From Celeribacter ethanolicus (GTDB taxonomy: Bacteria > Pseudomonadota > Alphaproteobacteria > Rhodobacterales > Rhodobacteraceae), in NCBI RefSeq assembly GCF_001550095.1, contig NZ_LRUC01000045.1:105673-169672 (forward strand): DNA of 64,000 bases, given 5' to 3'. Below the pieces are notes generated by a model, which saw only the letters and a program-made list of their open reading frames with translations, searched no databases and was not told the DNA's origin. Position numbers and translations under genes: made by a program. Below are positions 46,140-55,322 of the stretch, piece after piece; within the stretch, counting starts at the first letter, position 1; every line of letters begins with the position of its first letter.

Positions 46140-47392
46140 TATTTCCGCAACCTGTCCCGAAGCGACACCTCTTCCTCTTCCCACGCCAGCAAGGCATCGC
46201 GAATGGCCCAGGCCGCTTTCGTCCGCCAGGCCTGATCCTTGAGCTTCGCCCGATCCTTGGCCGAGGACAGGAAGCCCAGCTCGATCAGCACCGAAGGCAT
46301 GTCCGGCGCCTTGAGCACCGAAAACCCGGCCTCCAGACGCGGACGTTTGTGCATGCCGACGCTCTCGTCGAGGTATTTCACCAGACTGTCCGCCAGCCGA
46401 TCCGTGCGCGGCATGGTCTCGGTCCGCGCCATGTCCATCAGCACGGCGGCGATCACGTCGTCCTGCCCCGTGAGGTCCACACCCGCCAGCAAATCCGCCC
46501 GGTCGTGGCGTTCCGCAAGCTTCTGCGAGGCGGCATCGGAGGCGCGCTCCGCCAGCGTATAGATCGTCGCCCCCTCGGCGCGCCCCTCGGCAATCGCATC
46601 GGCATGAAGCGACAGGAACACATCCGCCCCCGCTTCCCGTGCCAACGTCAGACGGGTTTCCAGCGGCACGAAGACATCCTCCGTCCGCGTCATCACCACG
46701 TCAAAGCCGCCCGCCCGGTTCAGCACATCCTGCAACTCGCGCCCGAAGGTCAGCATCAGGTCCTTTTCCCGCTCCCCGTCACGCTCTGCCCCCGGGTCGA
46801 TGCCGCCATGACCGGGGTCGATCACCACCCGCAGCGGTCCATCGCCGAACCTGCGCAGAGGGGCGGTTTTTGCCGCCGCATCGCCTGTCTCTTGCGCAGA
46901 GGGCCGCACCAGTTGCGCATCCGGCGGCGTGCCCGCGCCCAGAGCGAATTCATCGGAGGCCGTCGGATCGAGATTGAGCGTCAGCACCGCGCCCTTGTCA
47001 TCACGGCTCATCTCGGCATGCACAAGCGCATAGGGTTTCGCGAGATCGAGCACCATGCGCGACCAGCCCGGCGTGAACCCTCCGACCCGCAGCCCGCTCA
47101 CCCCTTCGGCCGTGTCGAACGCTTCGGTGTCGAACCCCGTCCAGTCCACTTCGGAAAAATCCACCACCATGCGGCGCGGATCGTCGAGCGTGAAGATGCG
47201 AAACGGCACCGGCTGGCTCAGCCGCAGCATCATCTCGAGACTGTCGCCCTGATCGACCAGCGCCGAGGCACTGCTGTCGGCCCGTGCCAGCGCGGTCAGC
47301 CCGCCCGGCTGCTCCTGCGCCTCCGCCCGTGCGGCCAGAACGCCGCCGATCAGAAGCAGAGCCAGAATGAATTTCAAAACCAACGCCCGCAT
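46139..47392 (-). CDS. amiC: N-acetylmuramoyl-L-alanine amidase (AmiC type)
   Basis: 417 residues from the ATG at 47392 with signal peptide MRALVLKFILALLLIGGVLA. The N-terminal half is an AMIN domain (MLRLSQPVPFRIFTLDDPRR), the C-terminal half Amidase_3 with zinc ligands in VVIDPGHGGIDPGAERDG, ARE/Glu region and LSLHADAIAEGRAEGATIYT, ending in SVLIELGFLSSAKDRAKL (catalytic Glu). Cleaves the amide between MurNAc and the stem peptide during cell separation. On the same strand as PBP1A but separated from it by about 2.3 kb of oppositely oriented genes. Confidence 0.94.
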   Translation of the reverse strand: MRALVLKFILALLLIGGVLAARAEAQEQPGGLTALARADSSASALVDQGDSLEMMLRLSQPVPFRIFTLDDPRRMVVDFSEVDWTGFDTEAFDTAEGVSGLRVGGFTPGWSRMVLDLAKPYALVHAEMSRDDKGAVLTLNLDPTASDEFALGAGTPPDAQLVRPSAQETGDAAAKTAPLRRFGDGPLRVVIDPGHGGIDPGAERDGEREKDLMLTFGRELQDVLNRAGGFDVVMTRTEDVFVPLETRLTLAREAGADVFLSLHADAIAEGRAEGATIYTLAERASDAASQKLAERHDRADLLAGVDLTGQDDVIAAVLMDMARTETMPRTDRLADSLVKYLDESVGMHKRPRLEAGFSVLKAPDMPSVLIELGFLSSAKDRAKLKDQAWRTKAAWAIRDALLAWEEEEVSLRDRLRK

Positions 47393-47542
47393 CACGCCCT
47401 CATGACTTATTTTGTGCAAGAGATACCATGTCTGTGCCCGAAAACCAGCCACGGACATGTGAAGCACCCCAGATAGCCCTCAAACAGTTGACCCCGTGGA
47501 CGTTGCATCGCAGGCTTTGCGCAAATGACAAGGGAGCCGACC

Positions 47543-48223
47543 ATGCGCCTGCCCGTTCTGACCGCCCTCACCGCCCTGCTCTCCCTGCCCGCGCTGGCCG
47601 ATCCGCTGCCGTCCTACTGGCAGGACGACCGCGATTTCTACAACGAGATCGCCGATGCCGCCTGTGTCGGCAGCGCTGACGACAGCGATTTCGACAGGCT
47701 TATCACCGCCGCGATTCAGGAGGCGAACGCCCCCGCAATGATCGCGCTGCGCTGGATGGTACTTTCCGAAAGCTGCGTGCAATACAATCCGGACGGCGAT
47801 CTGCTCACCAACAGCCTGATGGTGATGGCCGCGCTTCAGGCCTATCCCATTGCTCAGAGCAATCTCGCGGGCAGCTACCTGCATGGCTATTACGGCATCG
47901 AACAGAACCCCGACGAGGCGGAAGCACTGTACGATCAGGCGATTCAGGGCGGCTATGGCGAGGCCGCCTCGGAATACGCCCGTGCGCTGATCGAAGGCGA
48001 CATCCTGACGCGCGATCTGGACAAGGCGGCCGACCTGCTCGCCGTCGCCGAACGCGAAGGCGTCGAGGCCGCCACGCTCGCCCCGCTCCGGACGCAGCTC
48101 TCCGAACTGGGTGGCGCTGAGGTCGGCGAGCCGCATATCGACCCCAGTTGGGACGGTGTGGATACGAGAAGACTCGCCGAGTGGCTCTACGAAGGCCTCT
48201 ACGGCAGCAACGACACCGACTAA
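47543..48223 (+). CDS. Secreted Sel1-like repeat protein, copy 1
   Basis: 226 residues from the ATG at 47543 (AGGGAG before it). Signal peptide MRLPVLTALTALLSLPALAD. The mature part has a Cys near position 40 (ADAACVGSADDSDFDRL) and Sel1/TPR-like helices (AIAQSNLAGSYLHGYYGIEQ-type stretch, DEAEALYDQAIQGGYGEAAS). Periplasmic role unknown. The next gene encodes a related protein with the same architecture (LADPLPSYWQ versus VADPLPKEWQ), a tandem duplication. Confidence 0.8.
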   Translation: MRLPVLTALTALLSLPALADPLPSYWQDDRDFYNEIADAACVGSADDSDFDRLITAAIQEANAPAMIALRWMVLSESCVQYNPDGDLLTNSLMVMAALQAYPIAQSNLAGSYLHGYYGIEQNPDEAEALYDQAIQGGYGEAASEYARALIEGDILTRDLDKAADLLAVAEREGVEAATLAPLRTQLSELGGAEVGEPHIDPSWDGVDTRRLAEWLYEGLYGSNDTD

Positions 48224-48270
48224 GATGGCAGTCTCTCCCCTCTGCCTTTCCCACGCCACCACAAGTTTCG

Positions 48271-48279
48271 CCCCCCCCC
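48271..48279. repeat. Poly(C) tract upstream of the second Sel1-like gene
   Basis: Nine consecutive C lie just before the AAAAGGA ribosome site of the next gene. Tracts of this kind can slip and change expression; here it is outside the coding sequence. Confidence 0.6.
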
Positions 48280-48300
48280 GAAAAGGACATTCCCCACCCA

Positions 48301-49047
48301 ATGCGCTTCACGTTTCTTGCTCTGCTCGCCGCCCTTGCCACACCTGCCGTTGCAGACCCGCTGCCGAAGGAATGGCAAGTTCGACGCGAGGCGATGAACC
48401 AGCTCGGCGACAGAACCTGCGCGGGCGACCACATCGCCTACAACAAATTGCGCGACGGCGTGAAAAACGGCGATGCTGTGGCGATCCATGAGCTCAACTG
48501 GATCTATACCAACTGTAAGACCGGAGAGACCCGTGAATGGATGGCGCTGGCCTCCGTCAGCTATTTGGTCACGGCCGCCGAAATGGGCTATCCGATTTCG
48601 CAATCGAACCTTGGCTTTTGCCAGATCCGGGGAGATTGCGACGGCATTCCGAGGGACAAGGAGACAGGCATCTATTTTCTCCATGCCGCGATTGTCGGCG
48701 GATATGGCGAGACGGCCTATCACCTTGGCATGCAGCTGACAGTGGGGCCGCATATGGATCAGGATCTGAAACTCGCCACGATGATGCTCAATATTGCAAA
48801 GCTCGAAGACGTTCCCGCCAGCATGACCGACAAGCTCGCCGCCGCGCTGTACCAAGCCACAGAGGGCAAGCCCCTGACATCCCCGGAATTGGAGCTTTCC
48901 CCGAAAGAGCAGCGCGCGCTTTTTGTCGAAGAGGGCTACTCAATGCTCAGGAAAAACATATATTCGTCGTACGGCGGCCTCGACAGCCCGTTCACATTTT
49001 TCGAACAAATGGATGACGAGACCCAAAAGCTCATTTTCGGCGACTAA
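48301..49047 (+). CDS. Secreted Sel1-like repeat protein, copy 2
   Basis: 248 residues. Signal peptide MRFTFLALLAALATPAVAD, then DPLPKEWQVRREAMNQLGDR and Cys positions (TCAGDHIAYN, YTNCKTGE, LGFCQIRGDCDGIPRD) spaced as in copy 1, with Sel1-like GYPISQSNLGFC and KETGIYFLHAAIVGGYGETA. The C-terminal 60 residues (from SPELELSPKEQ) have no match in copy 1. The codon use in this gene is less GC-rich than most neighbours. Function unknown. Confidence 0.8.
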   Translation: MRFTFLALLAALATPAVADPLPKEWQVRREAMNQLGDRTCAGDHIAYNKLRDGVKNGDAVAIHELNWIYTNCKTGETREWMALASVSYLVTAAEMGYPISQSNLGFCQIRGDCDGIPRDKETGIYFLHAAIVGGYGETAYHLGMQLTVGPHMDQDLKLATMMLNIAKLEDVPASMTDKLAAALYQATEGKPLTSPELELSPKEQRALFVEEGYSMLRKNIYSSYGGLDSPFTFFEQMDDETQKLIFGD

Positions 49048-49060
49048 AGCGTCTGCCCCG

Positions 49061-50209
49061 TCAGCCCGCCACCCGTGAGGCCATAAAGGCCTTGAGCCGC
49101 GCCAGACCTTCGCGAATGTCCTCGGTCGAGCGCGCATAAGAGAACCGCAGCATCCGCGCGCCGCGCACCGGATCGAAGTCGATCCCCGGTGTGACGGCCA
49201 CGCCCGCCTCGGCCAAAATCTCGTCGCAGAAGGCCTTGCTGTCATCGGTATAGTCCGACACATCGGCGTAGATGTAGAAGGCCCCGTCCGGCGGCGCGAT
49301 CTTGTCGAAGCCGATCTTCGGCAGCTCCTCGAGCATCAGCCGACGGTTCTCCGCATAGACATCGACCATCTGCTGGCATTCCTGCCGAGACTCCAGCGCG
49401 CCCAGAGCCGCGACCTGCGAGGCATGCGGCGGGCAGAGGAAGAAGTTCTGCGCGATGCGTTCGATCACCCGCACATGATCTTCCGGCACCACCATCCAGC
49501 CGATCCGCCAGCCGGTCATCGAGAAGAATTTCGAAAACGAGTTGATCACATAGACATCGTTCGACAGCTCAAGCGCTGTGACCGCCCGGCCCTCGTACTG
49601 GATGCCGTGGTAAATCTCGTCTGAGATGAAAGCGATGCCCTTGTCATGGCAGGTCTTGATCAGCGCGCCCATCTCCTCATGGCCCAGCATCGTGCCCGAG
49701 GGATTGCCGGGGCTGGCCACGATCAGCCCGTCGAGCCCTTCGGGGATCTCGGAAGGCACCGGTTGCAGACGATTTTCCATTTTCGTCGGAATGCCGACTG
49801 GCGTGATGTCGAGACCGGTGAGGATCTGCCGGTAGGACGGATAGCCCGGCTCGCCCATGCCCACTTTCGCCCCCGCATCAAAGAGCGCCGTGAAGGCAAG
49901 AATGAACGCCCCCGAGGAGCCCGGCGTGATCACCACGCGTTGCCAATCCAGATCGACCCCGTACCAGTCCTTGTAAAGCGCCGCGATCGCCTTGCGCAGC
50001 TCCGGCAGGCCCAGAGCTACGGTATACCCCAAGGGATCGGCCTCCATCGCCTCTTCCACCCGCGCGCGCGCTTTCGAGGGCGCGCCCGTTGAGGGCTGGC
50101 CGACCTCCATATGGATGATCGAGCGCCCCGCCTCTTCGGCCGCCCGCGCCGCCTCCATCACATCCATCACGATGAAAGGGTCGACCACGGATCGTTGCGA
50201 GGTTTTCAT
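49061..50209 (-). CDS. Pyridoxal-phosphate aminotransferase, class I/II
   Basis: 382 residues from the ATG at 50209, eight bases after AGGAG; the frame continues to 50347 but without family resemblance. Fold type I: GQPSTGAPSKARARVEEAM, VITPGSSGAFILAF, VASPGNPSGTMLG, SDEIYHGIQYEGR, PLP-binding Lys in NSFSKFFSMTGWRIGWMV and the C-terminal Arg in MLRFSYARSTEDIREGLARL. Probably an aspartate- or aromatic-type transaminase; exact substrate not readable. Confidence 0.9.
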   Translation of the reverse strand: MKTSQRSVVDPFIVMDVMEAARAAEEAGRSIIHMEVGQPSTGAPSKARARVEEAMEADPLGYTVALGLPELRKAIAALYKDWYGVDLDWQRVVITPGSSGAFILAFTALFDAGAKVGMGEPGYPSYRQILTGLDITPVGIPTKMENRLQPVPSEIPEGLDGLIVASPGNPSGTMLGHEEMGALIKTCHDKGIAFISDEIYHGIQYEGRAVTALELSNDVYVINSFSKFFSMTGWRIGWMVVPEDHVRVIERIAQNFFLCPPHASQVAALGALESRQECQQMVDVYAENRRLMLEELPKIGFDKIAPPDGAFYIYADVSDYTDDSKAFCDEILAEAGVAVTPGIDFDPVRGARMLRFSYARSTEDIREGLARLKAFMASRVAG

Positions 50210-50421
50210 GACGGGACTCCTGAATTTCATATCGGCCACCCCATGCCAGCCACCGGCGGGAATTGCAATGTGGCGGATCACGCGCAGGCGGTTTGCATCC
50301 CTGCACCTGCGCCTGTTGCATCTCCCTCCGCTGCGGCCTTGGGTCACGCAACTGTAGGGTGGAACCGGACGCAGGATGTGGTAGACGCGTCTGAACAGAT
50401 CCTCAAACGGAGACAGACGAT

Positions 50422-51189
50422 ATGCCTTTTGCCAAAGCCTTGACCCGCCTCGGCGGCGCGGCGCTTTTCACCGCCTCCACCGCCCTTGCAGCAAGCGCTT
50501 TTGACATGGCCGACATGTCGGATGCGGAGCGCGAGGCCTTCCGCGCCGAAGTCCGCGCCTATCTTCTCGACAACCCGGAAGTGCTGATGGAGGCCGTCGA
50601 CGTCTACCAACAGCGCCAGGCCGACCAACAGGTTGCCAATGATGCCGATCTGATCGCCGCCTATGCCGGTCCGATCTATGACGACAGCAACGATGCGGTC
50701 TATGGCAACCCGGACGGCGATCTCGTGATCGTCGAGTTTTCCGATTACCGGTGCGGCTATTGCAAGAAAGCCTACCCGGATGTGCAGGCGCTTCTGGAGA
50801 AGGACGGCAACATCAAGCTGATCGTCAAGGAATTCCCGATCCTCGGCGACGCGTCCGTTCTGGCCGCGCGCTTTGCCGTCGCGACCAAACTCGTGGAAGG
50901 CGATGAAGCCTATCTCAAGCTCCATGACGAGTTGATGCAGGCCCGTGGCGATATTTCCGAGGGCGCGCTGCGCCGTCTCGCCAAGGATCTCGGCATCGAC
51001 GCCGACAAGGTGATCGCCGAGATGGACAGCGACGGGGTCACCGCGGTTCTGGCCCAGAACCACCAGCTCGCCACCGCGTTGCAAATTTCCGGCACGCCGG
51101 CGTTCATCCTGGGCGACCAGATGCTGCGCGGCTATGTGCCCTATGACGGCATGGTCGAAATCGTCAAAGAGGTCCGCGCCAATCGCTGA
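50422..51189 (+). CDS. DsbA-family thiol:disulfide oxidoreductase, periplasmic
   Basis: 255 residues with signal peptide MPFAKALTRLGGAALFTAST. N-terminal helical dimerisation region (AEVRAYLLDNPEVLMEAVDV) as in Com1/ScsC-like proteins, then thioredoxin fold with active site CGYC in IVEFSDYRCGYCKKAYPD near residue 110 and cis-Pro in ISGTPAFILGDQML. Introduces or isomerises disulfides. A strong terminator follows. Confidence 0.9.
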   Translation: MPFAKALTRLGGAALFTASTALAASAFDMADMSDAEREAFRAEVRAYLLDNPEVLMEAVDVYQQRQADQQVANDADLIAAYAGPIYDDSNDAVYGNPDGDLVIVEFSDYRCGYCKKAYPDVQALLEKDGNIKLIVKEFPILGDASVLAARFAVATKLVEGDEAYLKLHDELMQARGDISEGALRRLAKDLGIDADKVIAEMDSDGVTAVLAQNHQLATALQISGTPAFILGDQMLRGYVPYDGMVEIVKEVRANR

Positions 51190-51225
51190 GGCACACCGAG
51201 TTTATCAATGCTGTGCTGAAACAAG

Positions 51226-51252
51226 AAACCCCGCCGGTTTGGCGGGGTTTTT
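51226..51252. terminator. Rho-independent terminator after the DsbA-like gene
   Basis: AAACCCCGCC-GGTTT-GGCGGGGTTT: a 10-bp stem (7 GC pairs plus 3 A-T) with a 5-base loop and TTTTT at its end. The left AAA also makes it usable for ispG on the other strand. Confidence 0.9.
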
Positions 51253-51288
51253 ATTTGAGTATTTGAGGCGGCACAGGAAACGCCGAAG

Positions 51289-52416
51289 TTATTCGGCGGG
51301 CTCGTCGACAGAGGCAGCGTCAAGCTCGGCGGCCTTTTTCTCCACCTGTTCGACGATATGCTCGATCATGTTGTCGTTTGACATTTTATGCGACTGGGTC
51401 CCGCCGAGATAGACCATGCCGTGACCTGCGCCCCCGCCGGTCCAGCCGACATCGGTCATCAGCGCCTCGCCCGGCCCGTTCACAACGCAACCGATGATCG
51501 AGAGGCTCATCGGCGTCTTGATATGCTCAAGCCGCTTTTCCAATTCCTCCACTGTTTTGATCACATCAAACCCCTGACGCGCGCAGGAAGGACAGGAAAT
51601 GATATTCACGCCGCGGTGGCGCAGACCGAGAGATTTCAGGATCTCATAGCCGACCTTCACCTCTTCCACCGGATCGGCGGACAACGAAACCCGAAGCGTA
51701 TCGCCGATGCCCATCCACAAAAGCTGCCCCATGCCGATGGCGGATTTGATCGTGCCGGACATCAGCCCGCCCGCCTCGGTGATGCCGAGGTGGATAGGTG
51801 CGTCGGTGGCCTCGGCCAGCTGTTGATAGGCGGCGGAGGCCATGAAGACGTCGGAGGCTTTCACCGAGATCTTGAAATTGTGGAAGTCGTTGTCTTCAAG
51901 AATTTTGATGTGATCCATGCCGCTTTCGACCATCGCGTCGGGGCACGGCTCGCCGTATTTCTCCAACAGGTGTTTTTCGAGAGAACCCGCGTTGACCCCG
52001 ATGCGGATCGAGCAATTGTTGTCCCGCGCCGCCTGGATCACGTCCTTGACGCGCTTCTCGTCGCCGATATTGCCCGGATTGATCCGAAGGCAGGCCGCGC
52101 CCGCCTCCGCCGCCTCGATGCCGCGCATGTAATGGAAATGGATGTCGGCGACGATCGGAACCGGACTTTCGCGACAGATTTCCTTGAGCGCGGCAGAACT
52201 TTCCTTGTCCGGCACGGAGACGCGCACGATGTCGGCCCCGGCCTCGGCAGCGCGGATCACCTGATCCAGCGTCGCCTTGACGTCATGGGTCAGCGTGTTG
52301 GTCATGGTCTGCACGGAGATTGGCGCATCGCCCCCGACCGGCACGTTCCCGACCCAGATCTTGCGGCTCACACGGCGGTCGATATTGCGCCAGGGGCGGA
52401 CGGGATTGTGCGACAT
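51289..52416 (-). CDS. ispG: 4-hydroxy-3-methylbut-2-enyl diphosphate synthase
   Basis: 375 residues, MEP isoprenoid pathway, reductive conversion of MEcPP to HMBPP using a 4Fe-4S cluster. [20 protein letters not shown] at the N-terminus, [19 protein letters not shown], and the cluster cysteines in [15 protein letters not shown] and [18 protein letters not shown]. Downstream of the RodZ-like gene on the same strand (gap about 100 bases). Confidence 0.97.
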   Translation of the reverse strand: MSHNPVRPWRNIDRRVSRKIWVGNVPVGGDAPISVQTMTNTLTHDVKATLDQVIRAAEAGADIVRVSVPDKESSAALKEICRESPVPIVADIHFHYMRGIEAAEAGAACLRINPGNIGDEKRVKDVIQAARDNNCSIRIGVNAGSLEKHLLEKYGEPCPDAMVESGMDHIKILEDNDFHNFKISVKASDVFMASAAYQQLAEATDAPIHLGITEAGGLMSGTIKSAIGMGQLLWMGIGDTLRVSLSADPVEEVKVGYEILKSLGLRHRGVNIISCPSCARQGFDVIKTVEELEKRLEHIKTPMSLSIIGCVVNGPGEALMTDVGWTGGGAGHGMVYLGGTQSHKMSNDNMIEHIVEQVEKKAAELDAASVDEPAE

Positions 52417-52514
52417 GGGAGCCTCTTTTGCGAAACGCGTTTGGCCTTAGATAGGCCTCTGCGTCGCGGGGGGCAAGCCGTCAGACCTGGCTTTCCACGT
52501 CACACCCCTGCGAC

Positions 52515-53723
52515 TTATTCCGCGTTTTGCGCCACGCGGAACATCTCCGCCACGCTGTCATTGGCCGCGAGATCGACCGGGCCATAACCGTCAGAGACAT
52601 CGGCCACGGAGAGCGCGACATTCTTGACCACCTCGCCCGAGGAACCGACCGGCCCATAGGCCTGACCGTTCACCGCAAAATAGACGCCGCCGCCATTGCC
52701 GGTGCGCAGCACGGGCGGCTGTTCCATCGCGGGCACAACATAGCGTTCGCCCGCATCGAGGATCTTCTCGAAAATCACCGACCCGTCGGCAGCCTGCACC
52801 CGCACCCAGGACGGCAGAACCGCCACCAGCGCCAATTGCGGCGCGTCGCCCGCAGTGACCTGCACAGGCGAATCCTCCGAGCCTGACAGAGCGGCATCGG
52901 CGATCAGATTCGACATATCGTTAAGAATGGATTCGCGATCGGCGGCGGCACTTTCGCCAGCCAGAGCGCCCACTTCGCGCGGATCGAGCGAGGCAATAGG
53001 CCCGTCGCGCGGCACCAGCACCGGCACGTCGAGGGCCTGCGGCCGGTAAAGCCGATCCAGCGCTTCGGCGGAAGGCGTGGCCAAGCTCACACTTTCGTCC
53101 ATGCCCGCGACGACCATCTGGTCCCCGCCCAAGGGCGCCACTTCGGAGATCACGCCGGGGGCCTGATCGACCGGGGCGAGTTTGACCTTTTGAATTTCCT
53201 GCAACACGGTCCAACCGCCATAGCCGATCACGCCCAGAAGCGCGAAAAGCACCGCCGAGGAGCCGAGCGCCCCCGGCTCGATGCGCGACATAAAGCTCTG
53301 CCCGCGCGGCACGAAACTGGCATTCGGATTGGCGAACGGATCGCTGACCGTGGATTTCTGCGCCGTCCTGGCGGGACCGCTGCGTTTCGTGGAAGCCTGC
53401 GGCGACATGCCATGGGCGACAGCGAAACCGCTTTCCTGACAAAACCGCGCAAAGGCCCAGTCGGGATCGAGATCGAGATAACGCGCATAGGAGCGCACGT
53501 AGCCTGCGATGAAACCCTGGGTTTCGAACACGGAAGGATCGGCGTTCTCGATCGCGGCGATATAGGTCGCCTTGATCTTCAGCTCGCGCTGCACGTCGAG
53601 AAGGGATTTGCCGATGGTCGCGCGTTCGCCACGCATGATGTCCCCGAGCTTCAACTCGAAATCATCAAACCCGCGAGGATGTTCCGTATCCTCGACAGGT
53701 GGTTTGCTCCACCGCCCGATCAT
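52515..53723 (-). CDS. RodZ-like helix-turn-helix membrane protein
   Basis: 402 residues. HTH_25 domain at about residues 24-100 (GDIMRGERATIGKSLLDVQR, TYIAAIENADPSVFETQGFI, RSYARYLDLDPDWAF), a linker, one membrane helix near residue 155 (SSAVLFALLGVIGYGGWTVL) and a periplasmic DUF4115-type beta domain at the C-terminus (VRVQAADGSVIFEKILDAGE). RodZ links MreB to the cell-wall machinery. Pairing with ispG is common in related bacteria. Confidence 0.88.
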   Translation of the reverse strand: MIGRWSKPPVEDTEHPRGFDDFELKLGDIMRGERATIGKSLLDVQRELKIKATYIAAIENADPSVFETQGFIAGYVRSYARYLDLDPDWAFARFCQESGFAVAHGMSPQASTKRSGPARTAQKSTVSDPFANPNASFVPRGQSFMSRIEPGALGSSAVLFALLGVIGYGGWTVLQEIQKVKLAPVDQAPGVISEVAPLGGDQMVVAGMDESVSLATPSAEALDRLYRPQALDVPVLVPRDGPIASLDPREVGALAGESAAADRESILNDMSNLIADAALSGSEDSPVQVTAGDAPQLALVAVLPSWVRVQAADGSVIFEKILDAGERYVVPAMEQPPVLRTGNGGGVYFAVNGQAYGPVGSSGEVVKNVALSVADVSDGYGPVDLAANDSVAEMFRVAQNAE

Positions 53724-53832
53724 GAGCCTGCCCCAAGTTGATCCTGTCCCGATGGGGTTCCTGACGATTCGCCGAAACCCCTTGGAACAGTGTTATCACA
53801 TGCTCAAACCAGCCGCACAGCAGATATGCGGT

Positions 53833-55062
53833 TCAGCCGGCCAATTCGGCACGATTCAGCGCACAATGGCTCCACAAAGCGTCAAGCGCCTTGATCAGGT
53901 GATCCATCTCCTTCGGACCATGCACCGGCGAGGGCGTGAAGCGCAGGCGCTCGGTGCCGCGCGGCACGGTCGGGAAGTTCACCGGCTGCACGTAGATACC
54001 ATACTGCTCCAGCATCATGTCCGACATCAATTTCGTGTGCTTCGGATCGCCCACGATCAGCGGCACGATATGCGAGCCGTTGTCCGTGATCGGCAGACCC
54101 AACCCCTTGAGCCGGGTCTTGAGGATTTTCGCCTGGGTCTGGTGCTCTTCGCGCAGTTTCACCCCGCCCTCGCCTTTCAGGAAGGCGATGGAAGCCGCCG
54201 CACCCGCCGCCACCGCCGGCGGGATCGAGGTCGTGAAGATGAAGCCCGGCGCATAAGAGCGCACGGCGTCACACATTTTCGCGCTTGCCGCGATATAGCC
54301 GCCGAACACGCCGAAGGCCTTGCCCAGCGTACCGTTGATGATGTCGATCCGGTCCATCAGACCGTCGCGCTCGGCCACACCGCCGCCGCGCGGGCCGTAC
54401 ATGCCCACCGCGTGCACTTCGTCGAGATAGGTCAGCGCGTTGAATTCGTCGGCAATGTCACACAATTCCTTGATCGGCCCGAAATCGCCGTCCATCGAAT
54501 AGACCGACTCGAACGCGATCAGTTTCGGCGTCTCGGGATCGTCGGCGGCCAGCAACGCGCGCAGGTGATCGAGATCGTTGTGGCGGAAGATCCGCTTGGC
54601 GCCACCGTTGCGGCGGATGCCTTCGATCATCGACGCGTGGTTCAACTCGTCGGAATAGATGATCAGCCCCGGGAACAGGGTCGGGAGCGTCGAAAGCGTG
54701 GCATCATTCGCGATATAGGCCGAGGAGAAGACAAGCGCGCCCTCCTTGCCATGCAGATCGGCCAGTTCGGCTTCGAGACGTTTGTGGTAGACCGTGGTGC
54801 CCGAGATGTTGCGCGTGCCGCCGGACCCGGCACCGGTCGCATCCACCGCTTCTTTCATGGCCTCGATCACGACGGGATTTTGCCCCATGCCGAGATAATC
54901 GTTGCCGCACCAGACGGTGACGGGCTGCTCGGTGCCATCGGGGCGGGTCCAGGTGGCGTGCGGAAATTGCCCGCGCTTGCGCTCGATGTCGATGAAGGTG
55001 CGATAGCGCCCCTCGTCGTGCAAACGTTGAATCGCCTCGTCAAGCTTCGCCGTGTAGTCCAC
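53833..55062 (-). CDS. hemA: 5-aminolevulinate synthase (C4 pathway)
   Basis: 409 residues from the GTG at 55062 ([20 protein letters not shown]), after AAAGGA; this matches the start of Rhodobacter HemA (about 407 residues), while the open frame to 55332 does not. Condenses glycine and succinyl-CoA. Motifs: [49 protein letters not shown], and PLP Lys in [14 protein letters not shown]. The Shemin pathway enzyme is characteristic of alphaproteobacteria. Confidence 0.97.
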   Translation of the reverse strand: MDYTAKLDEAIQRLHDEGRYRTFIDIERKRGQFPHATWTRPDGTEQPVTVWCGNDYLGMGQNPVVIEAMKEAVDATGAGSGGTRNISGTTVYHKRLEAELADLHGKEGALVFSSAYIANDATLSTLPTLFPGLIIYSDELNHASMIEGIRRNGGAKRIFRHNDLDHLRALLAADDPETPKLIAFESVYSMDGDFGPIKELCDIADEFNALTYLDEVHAVGMYGPRGGGVAERDGLMDRIDIINGTLGKAFGVFGGYIAASAKMCDAVRSYAPGFIFTTSIPPAVAAGAAASIAFLKGEGGVKLREEHQTQAKILKTRLKGLGLPITDNGSHIVPLIVGDPKHTKLMSDMMLEQYGIYVQPVNFPTVPRGTERLRFTPSPVHGPKEMDHLIKALDALWSHCALNRAELAG

Positions 55063-55322
55063 TTTTTGTCCTTTCGCGCGTCTCGGGTCTGCCTCTTTTA
55101 GCGGCATAAAACGAAAATTGCGACTCATATTCACAATTCGCAAGATAATACCGCCACCAAACCCCGTAAGGGCTGAACAAGCCTTATTCTGTCCGGCCCT
55201 TTTAGAATGACTAAAAACCCCTTCTGAATGATCTATGTCAACCCATGGTCTCGACTGGACACCGGGAATGAGAGGCGTAAGCTGCGGCAAAACATCCAGA
55301 GCACGATCAAAGGTTTCCGATA
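55063..55322. promoter_or_regulatory. hemA / M20-peptidase divergent region
   Basis: AT-rich for this genome. TTGCGA (55118-55123) and TCGCAA (55138-55143) form an inverted repeat with a 14-base spacer some 55-80 bases upstream of hemA. No FnrL-type TTGAT-N4-ATCAA box is present. Promoters for both genes should be here. Confidence 0.35.
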
